Shown here piece after piece: positions 53,884 to 62,634 of a stretch of DNA of 64,000 nucleotides (the first letter of the stretch is position 1; every line of letters starts with the position of its first letter). The notes below the pieces were generated by a model. It was not told the origin of the DNA. It saw only the letters and a list, made by a program, of their open reading frames with translations, and ran no database searches. This DNA comes from UBA10649 sp963700255. Lineage in GTDB: Bacteria; Actinomycetota; Actinomycetes; S36-B12. Where the stretch lies: assembly GCA_963700255.1 (NCBI GenBank), contig CAVOWW010000023.1, positions 62,001-126,000 of the forward strand, in the 5' to 3' direction. A program made the translations under genes and the position numbers.

Positions 53884-56043
53884 ATGACTCCCCGACGCAC
53901 GGCCCTCACCGCGGCCGCCCTCGTGACCCCCGCCCTCATCGCCGCCATGCTGCTGGTTCCAGCACCCGCATCGGCCGACTCCGACAAGCCGGCCTTCAGC
54001 CTCACCGGCCGGTACTCCAACGGCGGGTCGGAGGTGTCGGCCGTCCTCGGCGACCGGATGTACGTGATCAACGGCCTCGGGATCGACATCGTCGACATCT
54101 CGAACCCCTCGGCACCGACTCTGATCAGGACCGTCCCACTCGGCGCCTACGGCGGCGCGATCACCTCGGTCGCCACGAGCAAGAGGCACGTTGCCGTGGC
54201 CGTGCCGAAGGCGGCTGAAGGCAACGCCAAGGGCGATCAGGGCACCGTCGTGATCCTGGATCCGCAGGGCACGGTCCTGGCCACGGCTCTCGTCGGGGCG
54301 CTTCCCGACATGGTGACCTTCGACGAGGACGGCGAGCGCCTGCTGGTTGCCAACGAGGGTGAGCCGGTCTCGTACACCCCGAAGGTCGACCCCGAGGGCT
54401 CGGTCAGCATCATCAGCCTGCGCGGGCTCGACAAGGGCGAGGACCGGTGCGAGGTCGATGACGACGACCGCGAGGACGACGACGACCGCCAGGACGAGGA
54501 CGACGACCGCGAGGACGAGGGCGACGAGAACGAGAACGACCGCGAGGATGAGAGCGACCGCGACGATGACCGCCGCCCGGCCGCGCAGGACCGCGAGGAC
54601 GACGACCGCCAGGACGGCGCCCGCCCGCAGCAGGCCACGCAGGACGACGAGGATGAGGACGACCGCGACACCACCCGGGGCACCCGCTCCCGCAAGGACG
54701 ATGACCGCAAGGACAACCGCCGCCCGGCCGCCAGCCCGGTGGTCACTCCCCCCGCGGCCGCGACTGCCGTGCCCGTCCTGCCCGCCGCCGACATGCCTTC
54801 GTCCGACGACAAGGCGTGCGACGACGACGATCGCAAGGGCAGTGACGACCGTGACGATGACAGCCGTAAGGACCGGCCGTCCACGACTCCCAGCGCCGGG
54901 ACGCCCACTGCCGCGGCAACCCCGGCCGTCACGGCCGTCCTGCCAGCGGCTCCCGTCGTGCTGACCGCCACGACGGTCGGCTTCAGCGACTTCAACGTCG
55001 GCGGTACTCGAACGCTCGACCCCGCCGTTCGCATCTTCGGTCCCGGCGCCACCGTGGCTCAGGACCTCGAGCCGGAGTACATCACCGTCGCCGGCGACCG
55101 GGCGTTCGTCACCCTGCAGGAGAACAACGCCATCGCCGAGATCGACATCAAGTCGGCGAGCGTCGTCGCGATCCGGCCGCTCGCACTGAAGGACCACAGC
55201 ACGTCGGGCAACGGTCTCGATCCGAGCGATCGGGACAAGGCGGTCCTGATCGCACCATGGGCGGTCACTGGGACCCCGATGCCCGATGCCCTCGACTCGT
55301 TCACGGTGAAGGGGCGGACCTACCTCATCACGGCCAACGAGGGAGACGCGCGCTCTGACTGGAAGGGCTTCGTCGAGGACGCGCGCATCAAGGACCTGAA
55401 GTCCGGGTCCGGGCTCGTGGACGGCAGGACCGTGACGCTCGACCCGGCCGTGGTGGCGTCCCTCGCGGCCCTCGGGACGAACGGCAAGGCGGTGAGTGAC
55501 GACACCAACCTCGGGCGACTGAAGATCACGACGGCCCCGGGCCCCGCCGGCGGCGACACGGACGCGGACGGCGACATCGACCAGCTGCGGACATTCGGCA
55601 CGCGCAGCGTGACCATCTGGTCGACCGACGGCGCCCTCGTGTGGGACAGCGGCGATCAGATCGAGCAGGCCGTCAACTCCAAGATCCCCGGCAACTTCAA
55701 CACCTCCAATGACGACAACGTGTTCGACGGCCGAAGCGACGACAAGGGCCCCGAGCCTGAGGGCGTCGTCGTGGGCAAGGTCGACGGACGCACGCTGGCC
55801 TTCGTCGGCCTCGAGCGGCCGGGCGGCTTCGTGGTGTTCGACCTGAGCGATCCGTCGGCACCGAAGCTCGTGGAGTACGTGACGAACCGGGACTTCACAG
55901 CCGACCCGAAGACGAACGCGACGGACTCCGGTCCCGAGGTGCTGCGCTTCGTGCCGGCCGAGGACTCGCCCAGCGGCGAGCCGCTGGTGGTCGTCAGCAA
56001 CGAGATCTCCGGAACCGTCGCCATCTGGTCGGTGGAGGACTAG
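53884..56043 (+). CDS. secreted choice-of-anchor-I beta-propeller protein with long acidic insert
   Basis: A 719-residue protein with a signal peptide (about 1–32, after A-S-A). Beta-propeller blades occupy about 38–185 and 365–715, with family motifs L-L-V-A-N-E-G-E-P, L-I-T-A-N-E-G-D-A-R and N-V-F-D-G-R-S-D-D-K-G-P-E-P-E-G. Between them (about residues 190–345) lies a low-complexity Asp/Glu/Arg-rich segment followed by Pro/Ala/Thr-rich linkers. The insert is absent from plain members of the family as I know them. No cell-wall sorting motif or C-terminal membrane helix is visible, so it is probably released. Ligand or enzyme activity is unknown. Confidence 0.85.
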   Translation: MTPRRTALTAAALVTPALIAAMLLVPAPASADSDKPAFSLTGRYSNGGSEVSAVLGDRMYVINGLGIDIVDISNPSAPTLIRTVPLGAYGGAITSVATSKRHVAVAVPKAAEGNAKGDQGTVVILDPQGTVLATALVGALPDMVTFDEDGERLLVANEGEPVSYTPKVDPEGSVSIISLRGLDKGEDRCEVDDDDREDDDDRQDEDDDREDEGDENENDREDESDRDDDRRPAAQDREDDDRQDGARPQQATQDDEDEDDRDTTRGTRSRKDDDRKDNRRPAASPVVTPPAAATAVPVLPAADMPSSDDKACDDDDRKGSDDRDDDSRKDRPSTTPSAGTPTAAATPAVTAVLPAAPVVLTATTVGFSDFNVGGTRTLDPAVRIFGPGATVAQDLEPEYITVAGDRAFVTLQENNAIAEIDIKSASVVAIRPLALKDHSTSGNGLDPSDRDKAVLIAPWAVTGTPMPDALDSFTVKGRTYLITANEGDARSDWKGFVEDARIKDLKSGSGLVDGRTVTLDPAVVASLAALGTNGKAVSDDTNLGRLKITTAPGPAGGDTDADGDIDQLRTFGTRSVTIWSTDGALVWDSGDQIEQAVNSKIPGNFNTSNDDNVFDGRSDDKGPEPEGVVVGKVDGRTLAFVGLERPGGFVVFDLSDPSAPKLVEYVTNRDFTADPKTNATDSGPEVLRFVPAEDSPSGEPLVVVSNEISGTVAIWSVED
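54451..54872 (+). repeat. GAC/CGC-rich degenerate codon repeat encoding the acidic insert
   Basis: The stretch is built of repeated GAC, GAG and CGC codons in irregular units such as D-D-R-E-D and D-D-R-Q-D, with near-exact short duplications. This is the sort of sequence that grows and shrinks by slippage. The frame remains open throughout. Confidence 0.75.
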
Positions 56044-56076
56044 TCCAGGGCCTGACCCGAGCACGTCAGCCCTCCA

Positions 56077-56111
56077 CAGCGGGGTCTCTGCCCAGTGCAG
56101 AGGCCCCGCTG
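56077..56111 (+). terminator. intrinsic terminator after the propeller gene
   Basis: Arms 56077–56091 and 56097–56111 form a 15-bp stem with one G·U pair and a 5-nt loop, 34 nt after the propeller stop and 18 nt before the ComF start. It should separate the two transcription units. Confidence 0.75.
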
Positions 56112-56129
56112 GCACGTCAGGGTCCGGCT

Positions 56130-56855
56130 GTGAACCCTCGCGTCCTGCTCACCGACGTCGCCGATCTCGTCCTCGGCCGTCGCTGCCTGCTGTGCGAGGC
56201 GATCGGGACGGCGCTGTGCTCGACGTGCCTGTCGACCCTGCGCGGCCGGGTCCGGCACATCGCCGGGACCTCGGGACTGCCGAGGACCACGGCCGCGCTC
56301 GCCTACGAGGACGACGGCAGGACGCTGATCCTCGAGTACAAGGAACGCGGCAACCGCGGCCTGACCCCGATGCTCGGCACCCTGCTGGCTGACGCCATCG
56401 CCCCGCACCTCATGCCGATGGCGACCAGGCCCGTGACCGTCGTCCCGGTCCCCTCTCATCGGTGGTCCGCTCGCGGGTTCGACGCCCTCGGCGGGATCAC
56501 GCGTGCCGCCGGCCAGTCGCTCGCGGCTCAGGGCATGCAGGTGCACGTCCAGCCATGGCTGGAGACCGTGTCCGTCTACCGCCCGCTGAAGGACCTCTCC
56601 CGGGCCGAGCGCCGTCGCCGGATCGAGGGCGCTTTCCGGGTTCCCCGCCGGGTCCAGCGTCAGATCGAACGTCAGCCGAGGGCCGACGTGATCGTGGTGG
56701 ACGACGTCCTCACCACGGGGGCCACTCTCGGTGAGGCCGTCCGCACGCTGACTGACGCCGGGATCGCGGTCGCCGGCGTCGCCGTTGTGGCGTGCGCTAG
56801 CCGGGATAGGTGGGCGACGACCCGCGCACCCGCTCGGCCCATGCCCCCGCGGTGA
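56130..56855 (+). CDS. ComF-family phosphoribosyltransferase-like protein
   Basis: A 241-residue protein from GTG 56130. An N-terminal zinc-binding pair (C-L-L-C … C-S-T-C, about 20–34) is followed by a type I phosphoribosyltransferase fold with the PRPP loop V-V-D-D-V-L-T-T-G-A-T (about 191–201). ComF proteins support DNA uptake in competent bacteria; the role in actinobacteria is uncertain (M. tuberculosis Rv3242c occupies the same place near lpqB and secA). Its last 59 nt overlap the 3' end of lpqB on the opposite strand. Confidence 0.9.
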   Translation: MNPRVLLTDVADLVLGRRCLLCEAIGTALCSTCLSTLRGRVRHIAGTSGLPRTTAALAYEDDGRTLILEYKERGNRGLTPMLGTLLADAIAPHLMPMATRPVTVVPVPSHRWSARGFDALGGITRAAGQSLAAQGMQVHVQPWLETVSVYRPLKDLSRAERRRRIEGAFRVPRRVQRQIERQPRADVIVVDDVLTTGATLGEAVRTLTDAGIAVAGVAVVACASRDRWATTRAPARPMPPR

Positions 56856-58530
56856 ACTCGTAGACGAGCCCGTCGGCCGCCCCGACCAGGGTCGGCAGGC
56901 CCGGTGCCGCACCGACGCTGACCGGCGCCTCGGGTGCCCCATTGGACGTGAGCGCGCCCCTCGCGATGTCGACATCGAACACCTGCAGCGTCCCCGCGCT
57001 CTCGCTGCCCAGCACCGACACGGACTCGGCCCCCGACCACGCGGCATCCACGACCTCCACGAGCCGCGACTCGACGCGGATAGGGGCATCGACCACGATC
57101 CGCGCGGAGCTGCCCGCCGTCCGGATGACGCGCGCCAGGAGGATCCCGGTGCGCGGTCCACGCCGGATCACGAGGATGGCGCGAGCGCCGTCTCGCGACG
57201 GGATGGCGGCCAGCAGCTCCGTCCGCCGGCTGAGTCCGGACACGGTGATCGGCTCGGACGTGCCGTCTCCGGTGACGGACACCAGGCCGGCCTCGGCGTC
57301 GGCGACCCACACGGAGGAGGAGCCGTCGAAGGCGAGCCCCGTGGGCGCTCCCGGCTCCCTGATGCGGATGGCGGCAGCGCCTTCGAGCATGCGGGCCTCC
57401 CACACGCCGCCGTCCGGGTCGATGCCGGCGATGGACTGCGAGTCGTTCGCCACGGCGATGTCGACGAGCGTGATGTCACCGGTGCCCGCACCGCCGGGCA
57501 CCGGACGGACCCCTCCTGGGATCAGACGGACCGCGCCCTCGGGTCGTGCGGCGTATCCAGCTGACCCGGTCGGCAGCCCGTTGGGGTCCACGGTCGGCCA
57601 CGCGTCGCGTGGCTGCGGCGAGGGAGCTCCGGGCACGATCAGTGGCTGCCCGCCCGCGGTGATGTCCACGGCCTGGACGTCCGGCAGCTGCCGCAGCGTC
57701 CACACGATCTGCTGCGACAGTGCCTGCCGGGTGCGGTCATCCGCCTCGCGGGCGTTGGCCGTGAGGTCCACCCGTGCGACACCCGCTTCGATGGGCACCG
57801 AGTCGATGTTGAGGCGCACGCCGGCCGGGAACCCCGTGCGCACGGCGGGCTGCAGCCAGTCGCTGGGACCGGCCACCAGGCGCCGCACCAGGGTGGTCGC
57901 CAGTCCGGGGCCGATGACCGGCACCATCCGCGGATCGGGCACGAGGGTCTCGAACGCGGGGTTGAAGAAGTAGACCGAGAAGCTCCGGAAGGCCCGGTCG
58001 ACGTCGGACTGGGACAGCAGCAGGCCCTGGGGCAGGTCCTCGATGCGCCACTCTCCGTCGACCTTGGTGAGGTCGAACGTCGTGCGGAACTCCGCGGCCG
58101 GTCCCTTGACCTCGTAGCGGCCGTTGGCAGCGATGGTGCCCGCCTCCGGCACTGCCATCACGACCGCCGACCCCAGCTCGGACAGCGACGGCACCCCGTC
58201 ATAGACGGTCACCCCCGAGTTCGTCTCCCACTCGCTGCTCGCCTCGGCCGTCAGGTACTGGCGGGCCACCGCGTGGCCGCCGTCGAAGGAGGCCGAAGCA
58301 TCGAGGAATCCCTGCACGACCTCGCTGGACGACATGCCCGGACGCGGCTCACGGGCGATGACGCGGATGAACTGGTCCTCCGGCTCGACGCCGACCTGCT
58401 CGCCCTGCTTGATCGGCCCCGCGGTCGGGACCTGGGCCGACATCCCCGTGGGTAGGCCGGCGCACGCGGAGACGGTGGCCAGCACCATCGCGATCGCCGT
58501 CAGACGCATTCCCGCCACACCTGCCCTCAT
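56797..58530 (-). CDS. lpqB: lipoprotein LpqB with GerMN domain
   Basis: A 577-residue lipoprotein with the lipobox T-V-S-A-C (Cys about residue 23). A GerMN-type domain (about 215–300) and a C-terminal beta-propeller-like half (about 340–575) follow, as in mycobacterial LpqB, which interacts with the extracellular part of MtrB. Its ATG overlaps the mtrB stop by 4 nt, so the genes are translationally coupled. Confidence 0.95.
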   Translation of the reverse strand: MRAGVAGMRLTAIAMVLATVSACAGLPTGMSAQVPTAGPIKQGEQVGVEPEDQFIRVIAREPRPGMSSSEVVQGFLDASASFDGGHAVARQYLTAEASSEWETNSGVTVYDGVPSLSELGSAVVMAVPEAGTIAANGRYEVKGPAAEFRTTFDLTKVDGEWRIEDLPQGLLLSQSDVDRAFRSFSVYFFNPAFETLVPDPRMVPVIGPGLATTLVRRLVAGPSDWLQPAVRTGFPAGVRLNIDSVPIEAGVARVDLTANAREADDRTRQALSQQIVWTLRQLPDVQAVDITAGGQPLIVPGAPSPQPRDAWPTVDPNGLPTGSAGYAARPEGAVRLIPGGVRPVPGGAGTGDITLVDIAVANDSQSIAGIDPDGGVWEARMLEGAAAIRIREPGAPTGLAFDGSSSVWVADAEAGLVSVTGDGTSEPITVSGLSRRTELLAAIPSRDGARAILVIRRGPRTGILLARVIRTAGSSARIVVDAPIRVESRLVEVVDAAWSGAESVSVLGSESAGTLQVFDVDIARGALTSNGAPEAPVSVGAAPGLPTLVGAADGLVYEFTAGAWAERVRGSSPTYPG

Positions 58531-60233
58531 GGCTTCCGCTCCCCGCCGTTGATCACGAAGGTGGCCGCGGGCGACTGCGCAGGGACGCCAACCGGCTCGC
58601 CGCTGGTCTCGTCATCCGGGATCGGCTCGATGAGGCCGGCGTCGGCATCGTGCCCGAGGAGCTCGAGCGGCAGCGGCGACTCCGTGAAGCCGGCCGCCCG
58701 GTCGCGGGGAAGCGTGAGTCGGAAGCACGCGCCGAGGCCGGGCTCGCCCCAGGCCTCGAGCCAGCCGCCGTGCAGGCGCGCATCCTCCAACGAGATCGAC
58801 AGTCCCAGGCCGGTGCCGCCGGTGGTACGGGCCCGGGCCGGGTCAGCTCGCCAGAAGCGGTTGAACACGAGGGCTGACTCCCCCGGCCGCAGTCCGACCC
58901 CGAAGTCGCGCACCGACACGGCCACCGCCTCGTCGTTCTGGGCGATCGTGATGTCCACTCCGCGGAGGTCGCCGTGCTCGACCGCGTTCTCGATGAGGTT
59001 GCGGATGATGCGGTGAACGCGGCGCGGGTCGCAGTCGACCAGGCAGGTCTTGTCGGCCGTGACCAGCCGGATGTCGAGCCCGTTCCGCTCGGCCAGCGGC
59101 TGGGCTCCCTCGATCGCCCGCTGGACGAGGCCCACGAGGTCGAGCCGCTCGAGGTCGAGCACGGCCGCGCCGGCGTCGAACCGCGAGATCTCCAGCAGGT
59201 CGACGAGGAGGGCCTCGAACCGGTCGAGCTGGTTCTGCAGTAGCTCGACCGCTCGTGCTGAGGGAGCATCGAGCACGTCGCGGTCCTCGTACACCAGATC
59301 GGCGGCCATCCGGATCGTCGTCAGCGGCGTGCGCAGCTCGTGGGACACGTCGGAGACGAAACGCTGCTGCACGCGTGACAGCTCCTCCAGCTGGTGGATC
59401 TGGCGCGCGAGGCTCACGGCCATCGCGTTGAAGGACGTCGCCAGCCGCGCGAGATCGTCAGTGCCCTTCACCTTCATGCGTTCCGACAGGTTGCCCTCGG
59501 CGAGCCGGGCGGCCGTCTGGGAGGCCGCCCGCACCGGCACGACCACCTGTCGCGTGACCAGCCACGCGACGAAGGCGAGCAGCAGCACCAGCAGGATCCC
59601 GGTGTAGAGCACCGAGGTGCGCACCAGGTCGAGCGTCGCCTGCTCCTGCGTCAGCGGGAAGAGGTAGTACAGCTCGTACGGCCCCACGGTCGGCACGAGC
59701 AGCGGGGCGCCCACCACCAGGCCCGGCGTGCTGCGACCGTCGAGGAACTGGATCTCCGTGTAGGTCCACGACTCGCGCTGCGAGTCGACGACCGCCGATC
59801 GCAGGGCCTCGGGCACGCTCGTCTCCGCGACGAGGTTGGTGCCGCGCTCGGGCGCATCCCCGCTGGGCTGGGACGACAGGAGCAGCACGTCGAACGTCGA
59901 TGGCGATCCGGCGCGCGCGGCCAGCGCACTGACCACGCTGTCGACGAGGCGGGACGGCGAGGGTGTCGACGGGCCCGTGTCGGCCGCGTCGAGGATCCGC
60001 TGCGCCTCGCCCAGTCCGGCGGACGCCTCCCCGACTGAAATGCGCTCCTTCGCGTCGAGGAGCCCGGACGTCACTCGGGACAGCAGCGACAGGCCCAGCA
60101 CGCCCACGACGATGATGGAGAGCACGAGGGTCGTTGCCGTGACCCGCAGCCACAGCGAGCGCCGCCAGATCCGCGCAAGGGCGCGCGGGACGGCGAGGAA
60201 GAACCGGGACACGGCATTCAGGAGGCGGGTCAT
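58527..60233 (-). CDS. mtrB: sensor histidine kinase MtrB
   Basis: A 568-residue protein with two membrane helices (about 28–50 and 208–228) flanking an extracellular sensor domain, a HAMP domain, the phospho-acceptor His298 in D-V-S-H-E-L-R-T-P, and an ATPase domain with N-L-I-E-N-A-V-E-H (N box), D-F-G-V-G-L and G-G-T-G-L-G-L-S. It is the partner kinase of MtrA and controls cell-wall and cell-cycle genes. There are 16 nt between mtrA and mtrB. Confidence 0.96.
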   Translation of the reverse strand: MTRLLNAVSRFFLAVPRALARIWRRSLWLRVTATTLVLSIIVVGVLGLSLLSRVTSGLLDAKERISVGEASAGLGEAQRILDAADTGPSTPSPSRLVDSVVSALAARAGSPSTFDVLLLSSQPSGDAPERGTNLVAETSVPEALRSAVVDSQRESWTYTEIQFLDGRSTPGLVVGAPLLVPTVGPYELYYLFPLTQEQATLDLVRTSVLYTGILLVLLLAFVAWLVTRQVVVPVRAASQTAARLAEGNLSERMKVKGTDDLARLATSFNAMAVSLARQIHQLEELSRVQQRFVSDVSHELRTPLTTIRMAADLVYEDRDVLDAPSARAVELLQNQLDRFEALLVDLLEISRFDAGAAVLDLERLDLVGLVQRAIEGAQPLAERNGLDIRLVTADKTCLVDCDPRRVHRIIRNLIENAVEHGDLRGVDITIAQNDEAVAVSVRDFGVGLRPGESALVFNRFWRADPARARTTGGTGLGLSISLEDARLHGGWLEAWGEPGLGACFRLTLPRDRAAGFTESPLPLELLGHDADAGLIEPIPDDETSGEPVGVPAQSPAATFVINGGERKP

Positions 60234-60249
60234 GGTCGTGCGCCAGCGT

Positions 60250-60960
60250 CTACGCCGGGCCCGCCTTGTATCCCACGCCCCGGACGGTCAGCACGATGTC
60301 GGGCCGCTCGGGGTCGCGCTCCACCTTGGCTCGCAGTCGCTGCACGTGGACGTTGACGAGCCGGGTGTCGGCCGCGTGCCGGTAGCCCCAGACCTCCTGC
60401 AGCAGGATCTCGCGGGTGAACACCTGGCCGGGCTTGCGCGCGAGGCACACCAGCAGGTCGAACTCCAGCGGGGTGAGGGACAGCACCTCTCCGCCGCGCT
60501 TGACGGTATGGCCGGTGACGTCGATCTCGAGGTCGCCCACGAGGATCACCTGGGCCGGCGCATCATCGACGCGGCGGATGCGGGCCCGGATGCGCGCGAC
60601 CAGCTCCTTGGGCTTGAACGGCTTGACGACGTAGTCGTCGGCGCCGGACTCCAGGCCCACGACCACGTCCACCGTGTCGCTCTTGGCGGTCAGCATGACG
60701 ATGGGGGTACCCGACTCGGCCCGGATCGCCCGACACACGTCGATGCCGTCACGACCGGGGAGCATCAGGTCCAGCAGCACGAGGTCCGGCTTGCTGTCGC
60801 GGAAGGCCGCGAGCGCCTCGGCTCCGTCGGCGCAGAACACGGGCTCGAAGCCCTCCCCGCGAAGGACGATGCCCAGCATCTCTGACAGGGCAGCGTCGTC
60901 GTCGACCACCAGCACACGGCCGCGCGTGGCCCCGGACGGACCGGGCTGGGTCATCGACAT
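60250..60960 (-). CDS. mtrA: response regulator MtrA
   Basis: A 236-residue OmpR-type regulator. The receiver has the acidic pocket V-V-D-D-D, the phospho-acceptor Asp64 in L-L-D-L-M-L-P-G, and T-A-K-S and K-P-F-K; the C-terminal winged helix (about 140–236) ends in V-R-G-V-G-Y-K-A-G. MtrA is essential in mycobacteria. The start is only 4 nt after the stop of the CPBP protease gene, so transcription probably begins upstream of that gene. tmk, usual upstream neighbour in mycobacteria, is absent here. Confidence 0.96.
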   Translation of the reverse strand: MSMTQPGPSGATRGRVLVVDDDAALSEMLGIVLRGEGFEPVFCADGAEALAAFRDSKPDLVLLDLMLPGRDGIDVCRAIRAESGTPIVMLTAKSDTVDVVVGLESGADDYVVKPFKPKELVARIRARIRRVDDAPAQVILVGDLEIDVTGHTVKRGGEVLSLTPLEFDLLVCLARKPGQVFTREILLQEVWGYRHAADTRLVNVHVQRLRAKVERDPERPDIVLTVRGVGYKAGPA

Positions 60961-60964
60961 GCGC

Positions 60965-61732
60965 CTATGGTGTCACGTCCGGCAGCCCCACGAGCAGCAC
61001 AATCGCCCCCGGGGCGTTCACCACGCCATGGGCCACCATCGCCGCTCCCGTGGATCCGGTCTTCCACCGCACCCAGCCGAGCAGGATTCCGGTCGGCAGG
61101 AGGACGAGGAACCGGGTCGGCTCGAAGTGGAACGCAGCGAACACGACCCCGGTGATGATGATCGTCAGGACGGCGCCGACCCCGCGCTTGCGCAGCGCGG
61201 AGAACATCAGGCCTCGGAAGAACAGCTCCTCGACGATCGGCGCCCCCGCGATGACCAGCAGGGCGAACGCGGTGATGGCCAGCCGGCCCGCCGTCTCCTC
61301 GAGCTGGGTGGCCGCCTCCGCGGCCGCGGACGTCACGTCGGGCACGAAGAGCTGGGTGATGAGGGCCGCGATGCCGGCCAGCATGAGCCCGGCGAACCCC
61401 GCCAGCACGCCCCAGCCCGTGTCGGGCCAGGTGAGGCGAAGACCGAGGTCGATGCGCGGGCCGTTGCCTCGTCGGCTCGTGACGAGCAACGGCCAGCCGG
61501 CGAGGGCCAGCCACGGCAGCGTCGTCCCGACCAGGATCTGCGCGCTCATCGGCGCGTTGACGAGCACGAGGACAGTGGCACCCAGCAGCCCGATGACGAT
61601 CGCCGCGATGCCCGCCCACACGACATCCCACAGGCCCCAACGCGGCGTGCGCAGTTCGCGACCCTCGACCAAGGCCTCGGTGACGGTGACGGGGCAGCCC
61701 GGGTAGTCGGCAGGTGGCAGCGGGCGGGTCAC
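60965..61732 (-). CDS. CPBP-family intramembrane metalloprotease
   Basis: A 255-residue membrane protein with about 7–8 helices. It has the Abi/CAAX-protease motifs E-E-L-F-F-R-G (about 168–174), F-A-A-F-H (about 198–202) and H-G-V-V-N (about 234–238), which form the putative metal site. Prenyl-protein processing or self-immunity functions are known for the family; the substrate here is unknown. It is the first gene of the probable mtrA–mtrB–lpqB operon. Confidence 0.9.
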   Translation of the reverse strand: MTRPLPPADYPGCPVTVTEALVEGRELRTPRWGLWDVVWAGIAAIVIGLLGATVLVLVNAPMSAQILVGTTLPWLALAGWPLLVTSRRGNGPRIDLGLRLTWPDTGWGVLAGFAGLMLAGIAALITQLFVPDVTSAAAEAATQLEETAGRLAITAFALLVIAGAPIVEELFFRGLMFSALRKRGVGAVLTIIITGVVFAAFHFEPTRFLVLLPTGILLGWVRWKTGSTGAAMVAHGVVNAPGAIVLLVGLPDVTP

Positions 61733-61791
61733 GCCGTCACGCTACGCGAACCCTCACCCCCGTCCGCCGAGGGCCGGGTACCGTCGTTCCC

Positions 61792-62076
61792 GTGACCGAG
61801 CGCCCCCCGACCAAGAACGCCTGGCTGCGGATGAGTCCGCTGCCCCGAGCCATCGGCATCGTCTGCCTCGTCGTGGGGGTCGTGTGGCTCCTACAGGGCA
61901 TCGGGGTCGCGAAGGGCAGCGTCATGACGGGCAGCACGCTCTGGGGCATCCTGGGCGCCGCAACCCTCGTCGTGGGTGGCCTGGTGCTCCGCCGCTCGCT
62001 CAACGCTGCCAAGGCCGAGATCGCCGCCGAGGCCGCGCTCGGCGAGACGCCGCCGGCCGACCCACCGACGATCTAG
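61792..62076 (+). CDS. small two-helix membrane protein
   Basis: A 94-residue protein from GTG 61792 with two membrane helices (about 19–35 and 46–62) and an Ala/Glu-rich cytoplasmic tail. It is divergent from the CPBP gene with about 60 bp between the starts. No family is recognised. Confidence 0.65.
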   Translation: MTERPPTKNAWLRMSPLPRAIGIVCLVVGVVWLLQGIGVAKGSVMTGSTLWGILGAATLVVGGLVLRRSLNAAKAEIAAEAALGETPPADPPTI

Positions 62077-62114
62077 CCGAATCACGGGGAAACGGTGCTC
62101 CCAGCCGAGCGTGG

Positions 62115-62483
62115 CTAGCGGGGCGTGGCGGATCCGGGTCGGTCGGATTCCCACTGGCGCACGAGGGTCCGCGGCGCCCGCAGCCGCCAGGAGTCGGTGA
62201 CCAGTCCCCTCATGTCCACGTGGGTGAGGACCGCCAATCGGGCCAGGACGATGGCGTAACCGTCATAGTGAGGCGGCGAGAGGAACAGTTCCGGGTTCGT
62301 CGCGACGAGTGCTCGCTTCTCGTCCTCCGAGTCGACCCAGACGACGAGGGCCTCCTCCTCCGGATTGATGGACGCGAAGATCCGAGGCTTGGTGCGCCAC
62401 GACGGCCGGCCCTCATAGGACGCCTGTTCGTAGGCACCGGGCAGCGACAGCGCTGTGGCGCGGATGTCGCCTTCGGACACCAT
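62115..62483 (-). CDS. MmcQ/YjbR-family protein
   Basis: A 122-residue protein with the family pattern: A-x-x-L-P-G-A-Y-E near the start, G-R-P-S-W-R, F-A-S-I-N and an ending D-S-W-R-L-R-A-P. The fold is that of CyaY-like double-wing proteins; a DNA-binding role has been proposed for the family. It is convergent with the small membrane gene. Confidence 0.88.
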   Translation of the reverse strand: MVSEGDIRATALSLPGAYEQASYEGRPSWRTKPRIFASINPEEEALVVWVDSEDEKRALVATNPELFLSPPHYDGYAIVLARLAVLTHVDMRGLVTDSWRLRAPRTLVRQWESDRPGSATPR

Positions 62484-62496
62484 GCGCGGATGCTCT

Positions 62497-62545
62497 CACG
62501 GCACGGCACGGCACGGCACGGCACGGCAGGACGGCACGGCACGGC
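62497..62545. repeat. tandem CACGG repeat
   Basis: Six exact CACGG units (62497–62526), then an imperfect unit and two more. It lies just upstream of the YjbR-type start and downstream of the sahH terminators, and is a candidate variable-number locus. Confidence 0.85.
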
Positions 62546-62569
62546 TAGCGGCCGGGCCGGGACAAACAG

Positions 62570-62601
62570 ACGGTCCCGGGCCTTGGGAGGCCCGGGACCG
62601 T
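62570..62601 (-). terminator. intrinsic terminator of sahH (distal hairpin)
   Basis: A perfect 14-bp stem (62570–62583 with 62588–62601), loop TGGG. On the leftward strand it is followed by a TCTGTTTGT stretch. It lies 34 nt after the sahH stop. Confidence 0.85.
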
Positions 62602-62605
62602 CGAG

Positions 62606-62626
62606 TTCTCCCGGATTCCGGGAGAA
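62606..62626 (-). terminator. second hairpin between sahH and its terminator
   Basis: A perfect 9-bp stem TTCTCCCGG/CCGGGAGAA with a 3-nt loop, 8 nt after the sahH stop and directly before the longer hairpin. It may stabilise the mRNA 3' end or help termination. Confidence 0.65.
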
Positions 62627-62634
62627 ACGGGTGC

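Noticed and set aside
62497..62545. CRISPR-like array
   Set aside because: The unit is only 5 nt with no spacers; there are no cas genes in the window.
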